Part shown: in pieces, positions 1 to 8,344 of the stretch | How the letters are laid out: each line of letters opens with the position of its first letter | How positions within the stretch are numbered: the stretch's first letter is position 1 | Assembly (NCBI GenBank): GCA_900470195.1 | Contig: UEIJ01000024.1 | Location: 124,001-188,000, forward strand | Origin: Hyphomicrobiales bacterium | GTDB lineage: Bacteria; Pseudomonadota; Alphaproteobacteria; Rhizobiales; Rhizobiaceae | Direction: 5' to 3' | Length of the DNA: 64,000 nt | The notes under the pieces: model-generated | Database searches by the model: none | What the model saw: the letters and a program-made list of their open reading frames with translations, nothing else | What the model was told of the DNA's origin: nothing | Translations under genes and position numbers: made by a program

Positions 1-1
1 G

Positions 2-1162
2 TCGCTGATCGCCGAACTGAAACGGGAAGATGCCGAGATCTATCTTCAGGATCGCAGGAAGCGCGGCTTCAACGCTATTCTGGTCAATCTTCTCGAACAT
101 CGGTTTTCCAGTCATCCGCCTGCCAATGCCTATGGCGAGAAGCCCTTCGCGGGCGACGCGTTCGGTGAGCTCAATCCGAGATATTTCGACCATGCCGCCT
201 GGGTGATCGGGCGGGCGGAGCAACTGGGAATGGCTGTCTTTCTGGCGCCTGCCTATCTGGGCGTCAATGGCAACAGCCAGGGCTGGTTTTCCAAGGTTCA
301 GGCTGCCGGACCGGCGAAAATGCGCGCCTATGGCAAAGCGATTGCCCGGCGATTTGCCGGATTTCACAATATTGTCTGGGTCCTGGGCGGTGATTTCAAT
401 GCGCCGGATCGCCAGCTTGTCTCTGATCTGGCCGAAGGCATAGCGCTCGTTTCCCCGCACGCGCTCCAGACCGTGCATTCCGGACGCAACACCAATACGG
501 CTGAGCTCTGGGCCGACCAGCCGTGGCTAAGCTTCGATACGGTTTATACCTATGACGATATTCGTGCGGCGATTTCTGCCCGGCTGAAACCGGGCGGAAT
601 GCCTGTCATCTTGCTGGAGGGCGCTTATGAGTTTGAGCGGGAAACCACTGCGCGCATGATCCGACGCAATGCCTATGGCGCGCTGCTGGCCGGTGCCGCA
701 GGGCAGTTCTTCGGCAATAACCCGATCTGGCATTTCACCGGGCCGGGTGTCTTCACCACCGATCGCAGATGGCAGGAAGCGCTGGACAGTCCGGGCGCCC
801 GGTCGATGACGGTATTGAAGAAACTGTTCGACAGACTGCCATGGCAGCACTTGCGACCTGATTGTGAAAAGCGCATCGCATTGAAGCCGGAAAGCTACGC
901 CTCGTCCCTGCCTGACGGCACGCTGTCGGTCATCTATGGCGACGCGGATGGCTTTGCGGTGGCAAAGGATGTTCTCGGGGAAGGCTGGCAGGCAATCTGG
1001 TTCGATCCGGTTTCCGGCATGTTCGCAGATGCAGGCCGACCGAAGGTCGAGGGAACAAATGCAACTTACTGGCCGAAGCAGGCAAAAAACGCCGGTGGCG
1101 GAACCGACTGGCTTTTGCTGATCGGCAGTGCCGAACGCCTGCGAGACATCCAAAAGAAGTAG
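2..1162 (+). CDS. GH140/apiosidase-like (DUF4038) glycosidase, 5' end cut off
   Basis: The frame is open from base 2 to the TAG at 1160-1162, so the gene starts left of the window; the ATG at 203 is internal because conserved-looking sequence precedes it. The visible 386 residues look like the DUF4038 (GH140-like) TIM-barrel family: an N-terminal YLQDRRKRGFNAILVNLLEH segment, a strand ending WVLGGDFN where the family has its acid residue, and ILLEGAYEFE further on, plausibly holding the second carboxylate. Members cleave or bind plant or bacterial glycans. It lies 119 bp before a sugar-nucleotide epimerase gene on the same strand, which suggests a role in the glycan that the following genes build. 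Family is fairly sure from motif appearance; substrate is unknown. Confidence 0.7.
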   Translation, partial: SLIAELKREDAEIYLQDRRKRGFNAILVNLLEHRFSSHPPANAYGEKPFAGDAFGELNPRYFDHAAWVIGRAEQLGMAVFLAPAYLGVNGNSQGWFSKVQAAGPAKMRAYGKAIARRFAGFHNIVWVLGGDFNAPDRQLVSDLAEGIALVSPHALQTVHSGRNTNTAELWADQPWLSFDTVYTYDDIRAAISARLKPGGMPVILLEGAYEFERETTARMIRRNAYGALLAGAAGQFFGNNPIWHFTGPGVFTTDRRWQEALDSPGARSMTVLKKLFDRLPWQHLRPDCEKRIALKPESYASSLPDGTLSVIYGDADGFAVAKDVLGEGWQAIWFDPVSGMFADAGRPKVEGTNATYWPKQAKNAGGGTDWLLLIGSAERLRDIQKK

Positions 1163-1281
1163 CCGATACGTCCTTTTTCTCCTTTCATAAACGCTTGTCC
1201 TAACCGGACATGCCTTCGGTCAGGTCGTCGCTCCTGTGCTCCGCCGTTAACATGCATTTATCAAGGTTTGAGGAGCTGGAC

Positions 1282-2343
1282 ATGAAGGTACTGGTTACGG
1301 GCAATCAGGGCTATATCGGGTCGGTCATGGTGCCGGTCCTGATCAATGCGGGGCATGACGTGTCCGGCTATGACATTGGCCTTTATGAATATTGTCTTTT
1401 TCAGGAAGGCGGCGCGGTGATGAATGTGCCGACCATCCGCAAGGATGTGCGCGATGTGTCGCCGCGCGATCTCGAGGGGTTCGATGCGGTCATTCATCTT
1501 GCGGCACTTTCCAACGATCCGCTGGGTAATCTCAACGAGGAACTGACTTACGACATCAATCACCGGGCAAGCGTTGCGATGGCAAAAGCTGCGAAGCAGG
1601 CCGGTGTCGGGCGTTTTCTGTTCGCCTCGTCCTGCAGCAATTACGGCATCAGTGACGCCGATCTGATCGATGAGACCGGCGAACTGAAGCCGGTAACGGC
1701 CTATGGCCGGTCAAAGGTGCGGGCGGAACAGGAAATCCGGGAGCTGGCCGATGCAAGCTTCTGCCCGGTCTATTTGCGGCCTGCCACGGCCTATGGCGTT
1801 TCACCGTTCCTGCGTTTCGATATCGTGCTCAACAATCTGGTGGCATGGGCGGTGACGAAGGGGCTGATCTATCTCAAGTCCGACGGCACTCCCTGGCGAC
1901 CTATCGTCCATATCCGCGACATTTCCCGCGCCTTCATGGCGGCCATGGAAGCCCCGCGCGAGAAAGTCTGGAACGAGGCTTTCAATGTCGGCTCGACGAA
2001 GCATAATTACCGCATCCGCGATATTGCGGAGATCGTTGCCGAGAATGTTCCCGATTGCCGCATCGAATATGCGGAGGATGCGGGGCCGGATACGCGGTCC
2101 TATCGCGTCAGTTTTGAAAAGCTGGCGCGGGTGCTGCCGGAAGCCAAACCGGAATGGGATGCCGTTGCCGGCACGCGTGAACTGCTCGCCGCCTATAGCC
2201 GCTCGACCCTGACGCTGGAGGAATTCGAGGGGCCGCGCTTCCAGCGCATTGCTCATATCCGCAAGCTGATAGCCGACGGCGTGCTGGATACGGACCTGCG
2301 GCGTGTGGAAGAAGAGCTGCAACCGCTACGGGCGACGGCGTGA
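1282..2343 (+). CDS. NAD-dependent epimerase/dehydratase (extended SDR) for nucleotide sugars
   Basis: Extended short-chain dehydrogenase of 353 residues. The Rossmann motif TGNQGYIG lies at residues 6-13 and the catalytic YGRSK at Y141/K145, with the upstream SSCSNYG strand typical of GalE/RmlB-like enzymes. It probably epimerises, dehydrates or reduces a nucleotide-linked hexose in the cytoplasm. The open frame extends upstream to 1210, but the ATG at 1282 follows GAGGAG by about 7 nt and begins exactly with the [10 protein letters not shown] strand, so 1282 is the start. The stop codon TGA overlaps the next ATG (TGATG), indicating translational coupling to the COG4310 protein. The exact sugar cannot be read from the sequence. 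Confidence 0.85.
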   Translation: MKVLVTGNQGYIGSVMVPVLINAGHDVSGYDIGLYEYCLFQEGGAVMNVPTIRKDVRDVSPRDLEGFDAVIHLAALSNDPLGNLNEELTYDINHRASVAMAKAAKQAGVGRFLFASSCSNYGISDADLIDETGELKPVTAYGRSKVRAEQEIRELADASFCPVYLRPATAYGVSPFLRFDIVLNNLVAWAVTKGLIYLKSDGTPWRPIVHIRDISRAFMAAMEAPREKVWNEAFNVGSTKHNYRIRDIAEIVAENVPDCRIEYAEDAGPDTRSYRVSFEKLARVLPEAKPEWDAVAGTRELLAAYSRSTLTLEEFEGPRFQRIAHIRKLIADGVLDTDLRRVEEELQPLRATA

Positions 2344-3659
2344 TGGATACGGGGGCGGGCAGAAGCACCGAACGGACCGTTCCATCGTCATCGGACGGGA
2401 TGGCCATTTACGATCTCGCCGCCCGCCTTTACCCGCTTTGCCGCAGTCTGGCAGGGGATGGCGTGCGCGAAACGCTCGCCATTATCGGGGAGCACCTGCC
2501 GCTGACGCTCCATCAGGTGCCGAGTGGTACGCCGCTCTACGACTGGAAAGCGCCGCAGGAATGGATCATTCGCGAGGCCTATATTGCGGATATGAACGGC
2601 AATCGCATTGTCGATTTTGCCCGGCATAATCTGCATGTCGTGAATTTCAGCGTGCCCGTGCGTATGCGGATGCCGCTCAGTACGCTGAAGGAGCATATTC
2701 ATACACTGCCCGATCAGCCCGACCTCATTCCTTACCGCACCTGTTATCATGCGGATGGGTGGGGTTTCTGCATGGCGCATAGGGAATTTCTGGCGATGCA
2801 GGACGGTGATTATGACGTCGTGATCGACGCGGAGCGGCGCGACGGTTTTCTGACCTTCGGCGAGTTCGTTCACTGGGGTAAAACCGACGAAACGTTCATC
2901 CTGTCAGCCCATCTCTGTCACCCGTCGCTGGCTAACGACAATTGTTCCGGGCTGGCGCTGTTGACCCGTCTCGGCGAAGTGCTGCAATCGCGCCGCACGC
3001 GCTTGACCTACCGGTTGCTTTTCGGTCCGGCGACTTTCGGCGCGCTCGCATGGCTCAAGCGGAATGAGGTGCAACTGGACCTTGTCAGCCATGGGCTGGT
3101 TCTTTCCTGTGTCGGTGATGCAGGCGGGCCGAACTACAAGCGCAGCCGTCGCGGCGATGCGGAGATTGACCGCATCATGGGCCATGTGCTGGCGGGGCAC
3201 ACCAGTGCTTTGATGCACGATTTCTGGCCTTATGGCTATGACGAGCGCCAGTTCTGTTCGCCGGGATTCAACCTGCCGGTGGGCATGTTCCAGCGCAGCC
3301 TTTATGGCACTTTTCCGGAGTATCACACATCGGCTGACAATCTCGATTTCATCCAATCGGAATATCTCGATCAATCTTTCAATATGGTCATGCAGGCCAT
3401 TGAAATTGCTGAACGAAACTGGCGCCCAATGAACCTTTCTCCAAAGGGAGAACCGCAGCTTGGAAGGCGCGGGCTGTATGGAAGTACGGGCGGCGACACC
3501 CGCTCGGCACAAAACGCAATGGCGCTGTTATGGGTGCTCAATCTGGCGGATGGCGAGCATTCCATCCTCGATATGGCAGAGCGTACGAAATTGCCCTTCG
3601 CAACCCTTGCGGATGCGGCTGACCGGCTCCGCGATGCAGGCTTGTTGACGGAGACTTAA
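2343..3659 (+). CDS. COG4310-type aminopeptidase-like (DUF4910) protein
   Basis: 438 residues, resembling the DUF4910/DUF2172 (COG4310) family: a peptidase-M28-like Zn domain with HLCHPSLANDNCSG around residue 195, a TFPEYHTSADNL segment, and a C-terminal winged-helix-like domain (last ~65 residues, DMAERTKLPFATLADAADRL). Proteins of this family sit in surface-polysaccharide and nucleotide-sugar clusters; they may act on an amide of a modified sugar rather than on peptides, but no function is established here. The start ATG overlaps the previous TGA; a GTG at 2340 and an ATG at 2400 are alternatives. Context (epimerase before, C-methyltransferase and PIG-L deacetylase after) supports sugar modification. 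Confidence 0.75.
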   Translation: MDTGAGRSTERTVPSSSDGMAIYDLAARLYPLCRSLAGDGVRETLAIIGEHLPLTLHQVPSGTPLYDWKAPQEWIIREAYIADMNGNRIVDFARHNLHVVNFSVPVRMRMPLSTLKEHIHTLPDQPDLIPYRTCYHADGWGFCMAHREFLAMQDGDYDVVIDAERRDGFLTFGEFVHWGKTDETFILSAHLCHPSLANDNCSGLALLTRLGEVLQSRRTRLTYRLLFGPATFGALAWLKRNEVQLDLVSHGLVLSCVGDAGGPNYKRSRRGDAEIDRIMGHVLAGHTSALMHDFWPYGYDERQFCSPGFNLPVGMFQRSLYGTFPEYHTSADNLDFIQSEYLDQSFNMVMQAIEIAERNWRPMNLSPKGEPQLGRRGLYGSTGGDTRSAQNAMALLWVLNLADGEHSILDMAERTKLPFATLADAADRLRDAGLLTET

Positions 3660-4180
3660 AGAAGCGGCCAGGCCAGATCCTTGTCTGAGATGACGCTTGG
3701 TCTTTTCGGCCAGGGAATGCCGAGCGCCGGGTCGTCATAGCGCAATCCTGTTGCATAATCAGGTGCATAGGGCTTCGAGATCATGTAACGCACGAGGACA
3801 TCAGGGGTCAGGGTCTGGAAACCATGCGCGCAGCCTTCCGGAATGTAGAGTTGTACGCCGTTTTCAGCTGAAAGCTCTACCCCCGTCCAGCGCCGATAGG
3901 TCGGCGATTGCGGGCGCAGATCGACAAGAACGTCCCAGATCACGCCTTGCAGGCAGGTGACGAGCTTCGTCTCCGAATGCGGCTCGCTCTGGTAATGAAG
4001 GCCGCGCAACGTTCCTTCCTCGCGGGAGAAAGACAGGCTGTGCTGCGGAAAATGCGTTTCCATCTGCCGTTCGGCGAAGGCGCTTTCGCAATAGACGCGT
4101 GTAAACCAGCCGCGCTCGTCTTCAAGCCTTTCCGGCTCGATAGACCAGGCGCCTTCAATATTGAGCGAAGTGAAACGCAT
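3656..4180 (-). CDS. RmlC-like dTDP-4-dehydrorhamnose 3,5-epimerase family protein
   Basis: Cupin-fold sugar epimerase of 174 residues, the usual length of RmlC. It has TLRGLHYQ with the catalytic-type His62, DLR and GCAHGF (His119) cupin elements, Tyr132/Tyr138 in the place of the RmlC acid tyrosine, and the family-typical RYDDPALGIPWP near the end. It should epimerise C3 and/or C5 of a 4-keto nucleotide sugar. Its stop overlaps the end of the convergent COG4310 gene by 4 bp. It is the only left-pointing gene in the cluster and shares a 329-bp divergent promoter region with the methyltransferase gene. Whether it is a 3,5- or 3-epimerase cannot be told. Confidence 0.85.
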   Translation of the reverse strand: MRFTSLNIEGAWSIEPERLEDERGWFTRVYCESAFAERQMETHFPQHSLSFSREEGTLRGLHYQSEPHSETKLVTCLQGVIWDVLVDLRPQSPTYRRWTGVELSAENGVQLYIPEGCAHGFQTLTPDVLVRYMISKPYAPDYATGLRYDDPALGIPWPKRPSVISDKDLAWPLL

Positions 4181-4509
4181 GTCGTGCCCCGAATTGTATC
4201 AAAGGCATTCTGCCAGTGGGTTTCTCGGACGGTAGAACTTTCTTCGATGCATCCGGACCGGCTTCGGGATGAGGCGACCCTGTCCGAAAGGGGTATGCGG
4301 CTAAGCCACCGCCGCCATTGGGCGAAGATCGGGTAACTACGCTTCGTAGTCCATCCGGTGAATATTGCGCCCGATCGTAGGTGCGGCTCGCCCCTGATGA
4401 CAGTCTCGGCAATTTTTAGACCGCTTAGTAATTTTGGCTATCCGACGCGGATCGGAATTCAACCCCACAGAAGCCCGGCCATATAGGTTCAACAGGCGAG
4501 GAATGACGT
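4181..4509. promoter_or_regulatory. Divergent intergenic region of the sugar-modification cluster
   Basis: 329 bp without a credible gene between the RmlC-like gene (leftward) and the methyltransferase gene (rightward). It must hold both promoters. A perfect inverted repeat ACTACG-CTT-CGTAGT lies at 4336-4350 and could be an operator or hairpin. The right-hand gene has a Shine-Dalgarno-like GGCGAGGA just before 4510. No clear sigma-70 boxes could be assigned by eye. Confidence 0.45.
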
Positions 4510-5811
4510 ATGACCATCCAGACGCCGGATATTTCGCGGAGCACGAGCATGGCGCAAGAGCAGACCGGCTGTCGCCTGTGCGGTAAACTACTCAAGCATA
4601 ATTTTGTCGATCTCGGGATGTCGCCGCCTTGCGAAAGCTTCATCACGGCGGATCGGCTTGACCGTATGGAGCCATATTACCCGCTCTATGCGCTCGTCTG
4701 CGACCATTGCTATCTGGTGCAGCTGAAGGAATATTTCTCGCCTGCCGAGATTTTCACGGAATATGCCTATTTCTCATCCTTCGCCACCAGCTGGGTCAGC
4801 CATGCGAAAACCTATTGCGACGAGATCACCGAGCGGCTGGAGCTGAATGAAAACAGCTTCGTGGTGGAGATCGCCAGCAATGACGGCTATCTGCTGCAGC
4901 ATTTTCTGCCGAAGGGCATCCCGATCCTCGGCATCGAACCGGCGGTCAACGTGGCCGAGACCGCCATCGCCAAAGGTGTGCCGACACGTGTGGATTTCTT
5001 CGGCGCGACACTGGCCGCCGAGCTGGTCGGCGCGGGACGCAAGGCCGATCTCCTGATCGGTAACAATGTTCTGGCGCAAGTCCCTGACCTCAATGACTTT
5101 GTGCGCGGCCTGCAACTGCTTTTGAAGCCGGAAGGCGTGATCACGCTGGAATTTCCGCATCTGGCCAACCTGATCGAGCAGAACCAGTTCGATACGATCT
5201 ATCACGAGCATTTCTCGTATTTCTCGTTGCTGACGATCCGGTACATGGCGCATCGCCATCACCTCAAGGTCATCGACGTGGAGGAATTGCCGACCCATGG
5301 CGGGTCGCTGCGGGTCTATCTTGCGCATAATAGCAGCAAGCGGAAGGCGGGACCGCGTGTCGCTGCGCTCCTGAAGCGCGAAGAGAGTTTCGGTCTCAAC
5401 GAAATTTCAACCTATGAACAGTTCGCCGAAAAGACCCGCCGCACCAAGCGCGATCTCCTGTCCTTCCTGATCGCCGCCAAGAATGCCGGCAAGCGCATCT
5501 GCGGCTACGGCGCGCCGGGCAAGGGAAACACGCTTCTGAACTATTGCGGCATCGGCACGGATTTCCTGGACTTCACGGTCGACCGTAATCCCTACAAGCA
5601 CGGGCGATTCACGCCGGGCATGCACATCCCGATCTACGATGTATCGGCAATCGACAAGTACCGGCCCGATTACATCCTGATCCTGCCGTGGAACTTCAAG
5701 GACGAGATCATCCGGCAGATGCAGCACGTGGTCGAATGGGGCGCGAAGTTCATCATTCCCATCCCGCACGTCACGTTGATCGACCCGGCACTACTCACAG
5801 AGGAGCGGTAA
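4510..5811 (+). CDS. Class I SAM-dependent C-methyltransferase for nucleotide sugars (TylC3-like)
   Basis: 433 residues with the three-part build of sugar C-methyltransferases. An N-terminal zinc-binding domain has CRLC (C21, C24) and CDHC (C64, C67). A SAM-binding Rossmann domain has VVEIASNDGYLL at 118-129 and GIEP at 141-144. A C-terminal domain carries CGYGAPGKGNTLLNYCGI and VDRNPYKHGRFTPGMHIP, as in PF08484. These enzymes add a methyl branch at C3 of a 4-keto NDP-hexose. It precedes the cytidylyltransferase gene by 3 bp, so the two are co-expressed. An ATG at 4549 is a possible later start, but the GGCGAGGA site favours 4510. Confidence 0.85.
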   Translation: MTIQTPDISRSTSMAQEQTGCRLCGKLLKHNFVDLGMSPPCESFITADRLDRMEPYYPLYALVCDHCYLVQLKEYFSPAEIFTEYAYFSSFATSWVSHAKTYCDEITERLELNENSFVVEIASNDGYLLQHFLPKGIPILGIEPAVNVAETAIAKGVPTRVDFFGATLAAELVGAGRKADLLIGNNVLAQVPDLNDFVRGLQLLLKPEGVITLEFPHLANLIEQNQFDTIYHEHFSYFSLLTIRYMAHRHHLKVIDVEELPTHGGSLRVYLAHNSSKRKAGPRVAALLKREESFGLNEISTYEQFAEKTRRTKRDLLSFLIAAKNAGKRICGYGAPGKGNTLLNYCGIGTDFLDFTVDRNPYKHGRFTPGMHIPIYDVSAIDKYRPDYILILPWNFKDEIIRQMQHVVEWGAKFIIPIPHVTLIDPALLTEER

Positions 5812-5814
5812 GTC

Positions 5815-6624
5815 ATGAAAGTCGTTCTGTTCTGCGGCGGTCTTGGAACCAGAATTCGCGAATATTCGGAGAATATCCCGAAGCCGATGATTCCGCTCGG
5901 CCATCAGCCGATCCTGCACCACGTCATGGAATATTACAGCGACTACGGGCATAACGATTTCGTCCTGTGCCTTGGCTACAAGGCCAATGTGGTGAAGGAT
6001 TTCTTCCTGACCATCCGTCCGCAGACCTTTGCGGATTGCGTGGTTTCGGATGGCGGGCGCAATGTGCAATTGCTGGAGGAAGTGGATCGCGACTGGAGCG
6101 TGACGCTGCTCGACACCGGCATCTGGCGCAATATCGGTGAAAGACTATGGAGCGCCCAGTCGCATGTGGCGAATGAGGACATTTTCCTCGCCAATTACAG
6201 CGACGGCCTCAGCGATGTAGACCTCGACGACATGACGGAACGCTTCCGCGCCAGCGGCAAGATCGCCTGTTTTCTCGCAGTCCGTCCGCCGTTGACCTAT
6301 CACCTTGCCGATATTGCCGAAGGCGGCGATGTACGTGCTTTCCGGACGTCGAACACGTCCGACATCTGGATCAATGGCGGCTATTTCCTCTTCCGCAAGG
6401 AAATCTTCGATTATATGCGCGAGGGCGAGGAACTGGTGCTTGAACCGTTCGGACGGCTGATCGCTGAAAACCAGTTGATGGCCTATAAATACGAAGGCTT
6501 CTGGCGGTCCATGGATACGCTGCGCGACTGGCAGACGCTCGAGGACATGGTTGAAAAGGGCGATATGCCCTGGAAGAGACACAAGGCGGAACGCCGCGCG
6601 GCCAATATCGCGATAGCGCTATGA
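5815..6624 (+). CDS. Glucose-1-phosphate cytidylyltransferase-like sugar nucleotidyltransferase
   Basis: 269 residues, the usual length of RfbF-type enzymes. The nucleotide-binding loop CGGLGTRIRE at residues 7-16 is followed by PKPMIPLG (Lys23) and a later NYSDGLSD carrying the metal-binding Asp. This family makes CDP-glucose (or another NDP-hexose) from the sugar 1-phosphate and CTP, the entry step to CDP-linked 3,6-dideoxy and branched sugars. It sits in a tight row with the C-methyltransferase (3-bp gap) and the PIG-L deacetylase (4-bp overlap). A CDP-glucose dehydratase partner is not evident in the window unless the epimerase at 1282 plays it. Nucleotide specificity is inferred from family resemblance. 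Confidence 0.82.
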   Translation: MKVVLFCGGLGTRIREYSENIPKPMIPLGHQPILHHVMEYYSDYGHNDFVLCLGYKANVVKDFFLTIRPQTFADCVVSDGGRNVQLLEEVDRDWSVTLLDTGIWRNIGERLWSAQSHVANEDIFLANYSDGLSDVDLDDMTERFRASGKIACFLAVRPPLTYHLADIAEGGDVRAFRTSNTSDIWINGGYFLFRKEIFDYMREGEELVLEPFGRLIAENQLMAYKYEGFWRSMDTLRDWQTLEDMVEKGDMPWKRHKAERRAANIAIAL

Positions 6625-7277
6625 TCGATCTGCCTTCGCTCGCAAATCCCGGCCGTCCGCTGCAACTGCTTTGTCTGGGCGCGCATTCTGACGATATCGA
6701 GATCGGTTGCGGCGGCACGCTTCTGAGCCTGATCGAGAGCGGCATGCCGCTCCATGTAGAGTGGTGCGTGCTTTCGGGAAATGAGAAAAGGCGGGCGGAG
6801 GCGGAAGCTTCCGCCCGCGATTTTCTGCGCGGCATGGATAGTTTCAACATCCATCTGGCCTCTTTCGAGGACAGTTATTTTCCGGCACAGAGCCGCGAAA
6901 TCAAGCAATGGCTGATCGAGCAGCGCGGGCGAGGGCAGCCGGATATGGTGTTCACCCATCGACATGGCGACGCCCATCAGGATCACCGAACGGTCAACGA
7001 ACTGACATGGAACCTTTTCCGCGATCAGGTAATCCTGGAATATGAAATTCCGAAATGGGATGGTGATCTGGGCCAGCCCAACGCCTATTCGGCGCTACCG
7101 GCTGCGATCATGGACCGCAAGATCGACCTGTTGATGAAGCATTTCGGCACCCAGCGCTCCAAGGACTGGTTCGACGCGGAAACCTTTCGCGGGCTTGCCC
7201 GGCTGCGCGGCATGGAATGCCGCGCGCCTGAGACTTATGCCGAGGCTTTCCATGCCCGCAAGCTGCGACTTTTCTAG
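6621..7277 (+). CDS. PIG-L family deacetylase
   Basis: 218 residues. The metal-binding motif GAHSDDIEIGCGG is at residues 20-32 (H22, D24/D25), and a second cluster, THRHGDAHQDHRT, supplies the other histidine, as in LmbE/PIG-L N-acetyl-sugar deacetylases. It likely removes an acyl group from a nucleotide-linked or lipid-linked amino sugar. The ATG overlaps the TGA of the cytidylyltransferase gene by 4 bp. Its stop codon shares the tetranucleotide CTAG (7274-7277) with the stop of the convergent HlyD-family gene, leaving no room for a terminator. Substrate unknown; family confident. Confidence 0.88.
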   Translation: MIDLPSLANPGRPLQLLCLGAHSDDIEIGCGGTLLSLIESGMPLHVEWCVLSGNEKRRAEAEASARDFLRGMDSFNIHLASFEDSYFPAQSREIKQWLIEQRGRGQPDMVFTHRHGDAHQDHRTVNELTWNLFRDQVILEYEIPKWDGDLGQPNAYSALPAAIMDRKIDLLMKHFGTQRSKDWFDAETFRGLARLRGMECRAPETYAEAFHARKLRLF

Positions 7278-8326
7278 TTTGCGAGGGGCTTCGCATTGGT
7301 GTCGACACGGACGACGACCGACATGCCGGGCGCAAGACGTGCAGCATCCGGCTGATCTTCATCGATGGCGATGCGAACGGAAAGGCGCTGCGTGATCTTG
7401 GTGAAGTTGCCCGTGGCGTTATCGGATTTGATCACGCTGAACTCAGAACCGGCGGCAGGCGCGAAGGCTTCGATACGCCCCGTCAGCTCCGCATGGCGCA
7501 GCGCATCGACGGTGAATGTGACCGGCTGACCGACCTTCATGCCATAGAGTTGCGTTTCCTTGAAATTGGCCATCACCCATTTGGTCTTCGGGACGATGGA
7601 GACGAGCTGCGTTCCCGCCGTCACGTATTGACCGAGCCGCACGCCGACTTCACCAAGCGTGCCATCGCGCGGTGCGATGATACGGGTATTTTGCAGGTCG
7701 ATCCGCGCCAGCTCGACGGTTGCCTCGGCATTGGCGATATCGGCATTGAGGCTGTCGCGATTGACGATGATGGATTGCAGGTCCTGTTGCGCGACGGCCA
7801 ACGCAGCTTGAGCTTCCTCGACAGCAGCCTGCGCCTGAAGCAGGGAACCGTGCGCCGTATCCGCAGAACTTTGCGTGGTCACGCCGCGCGGAAGCAATGC
7901 TTCCACGCGTTTCGCATTGGCTTCGGCCACCTCAAGCGCGGCTTTCGCGCCGGAAATCTGGGCCTGCCGCGACTGGATCGTCGCTTCCGCCGAACGCTGG
8001 CTCTGTTCCGAATTGGCAAGAGCTGCCTTCTTGCTGTTGAGTGTGGCCAGCGCCTGATCCAGCTTCTGCTGATAGCTGCGGTCGTCGATCTCGAACAGGA
8101 GGTCGCCCTGCTTCACGGTCTGATAATCGTTGACATTGACCTTGGTGACATAGCCGGCGACCTGCGGGCTGATAACCGTCACCTGTCCGCGGACATAGGC
8201 GTTATCAGTGGTTTCGACACTGTGTTTGAAAGGCGGCAACTGCCACGCCCACAGCACCATCAGAACGCCTGCAAGGCCAATGATGAGGGCAAGTCCGCCG
8301 CGAATATACTGTTTTCCAACTGACAT
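7274..8326 (-). CDS. HlyD/EmrA-family efflux periplasmic adaptor
   Basis: 350 residues: one N-terminal membrane segment (about 8-28), a lipoyl/barrel half with VISPQVAGYVTKVNVNDYQTVKQGD, a long Ala/Gln-rich coiled-coil hairpin (about 95-210), then the second half with IIAPRDGTLGEVGVRLGQYV. This is the EmrA pattern. It links the inner-membrane pump encoded just upstream to an outer-membrane channel. The frame can begin at a TTG at 8332, but the ATG at 8326 is preferred. The gap to the MFS gene is only 18 bp, so MarR regulator, pump and adaptor form one operon. Drug specificity cannot be inferred. Confidence 0.9.
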   Translation of the reverse strand: MSVGKQYIRGGLALIIGLAGVLMVLWAWQLPPFKHSVETTDNAYVRGQVTVISPQVAGYVTKVNVNDYQTVKQGDLLFEIDDRSYQQKLDQALATLNSKKAALANSEQSQRSAEATIQSRQAQISGAKAALEVAEANAKRVEALLPRGVTTQSSADTAHGSLLQAQAAVEEAQAALAVAQQDLQSIIVNRDSLNADIANAEATVELARIDLQNTRIIAPRDGTLGEVGVRLGQYVTAGTQLVSIVPKTKWVMANFKETQLYGMKVGQPVTFTVDALRHAELTGRIEAFAPAAGSEFSVIKSDNATGNFTKITQRLSVRIAIDEDQPDAARLAPGMSVVVRVDTNAKPLAN

Positions 8327-8344
8327 TTTCAAAGACTCGTGGAT

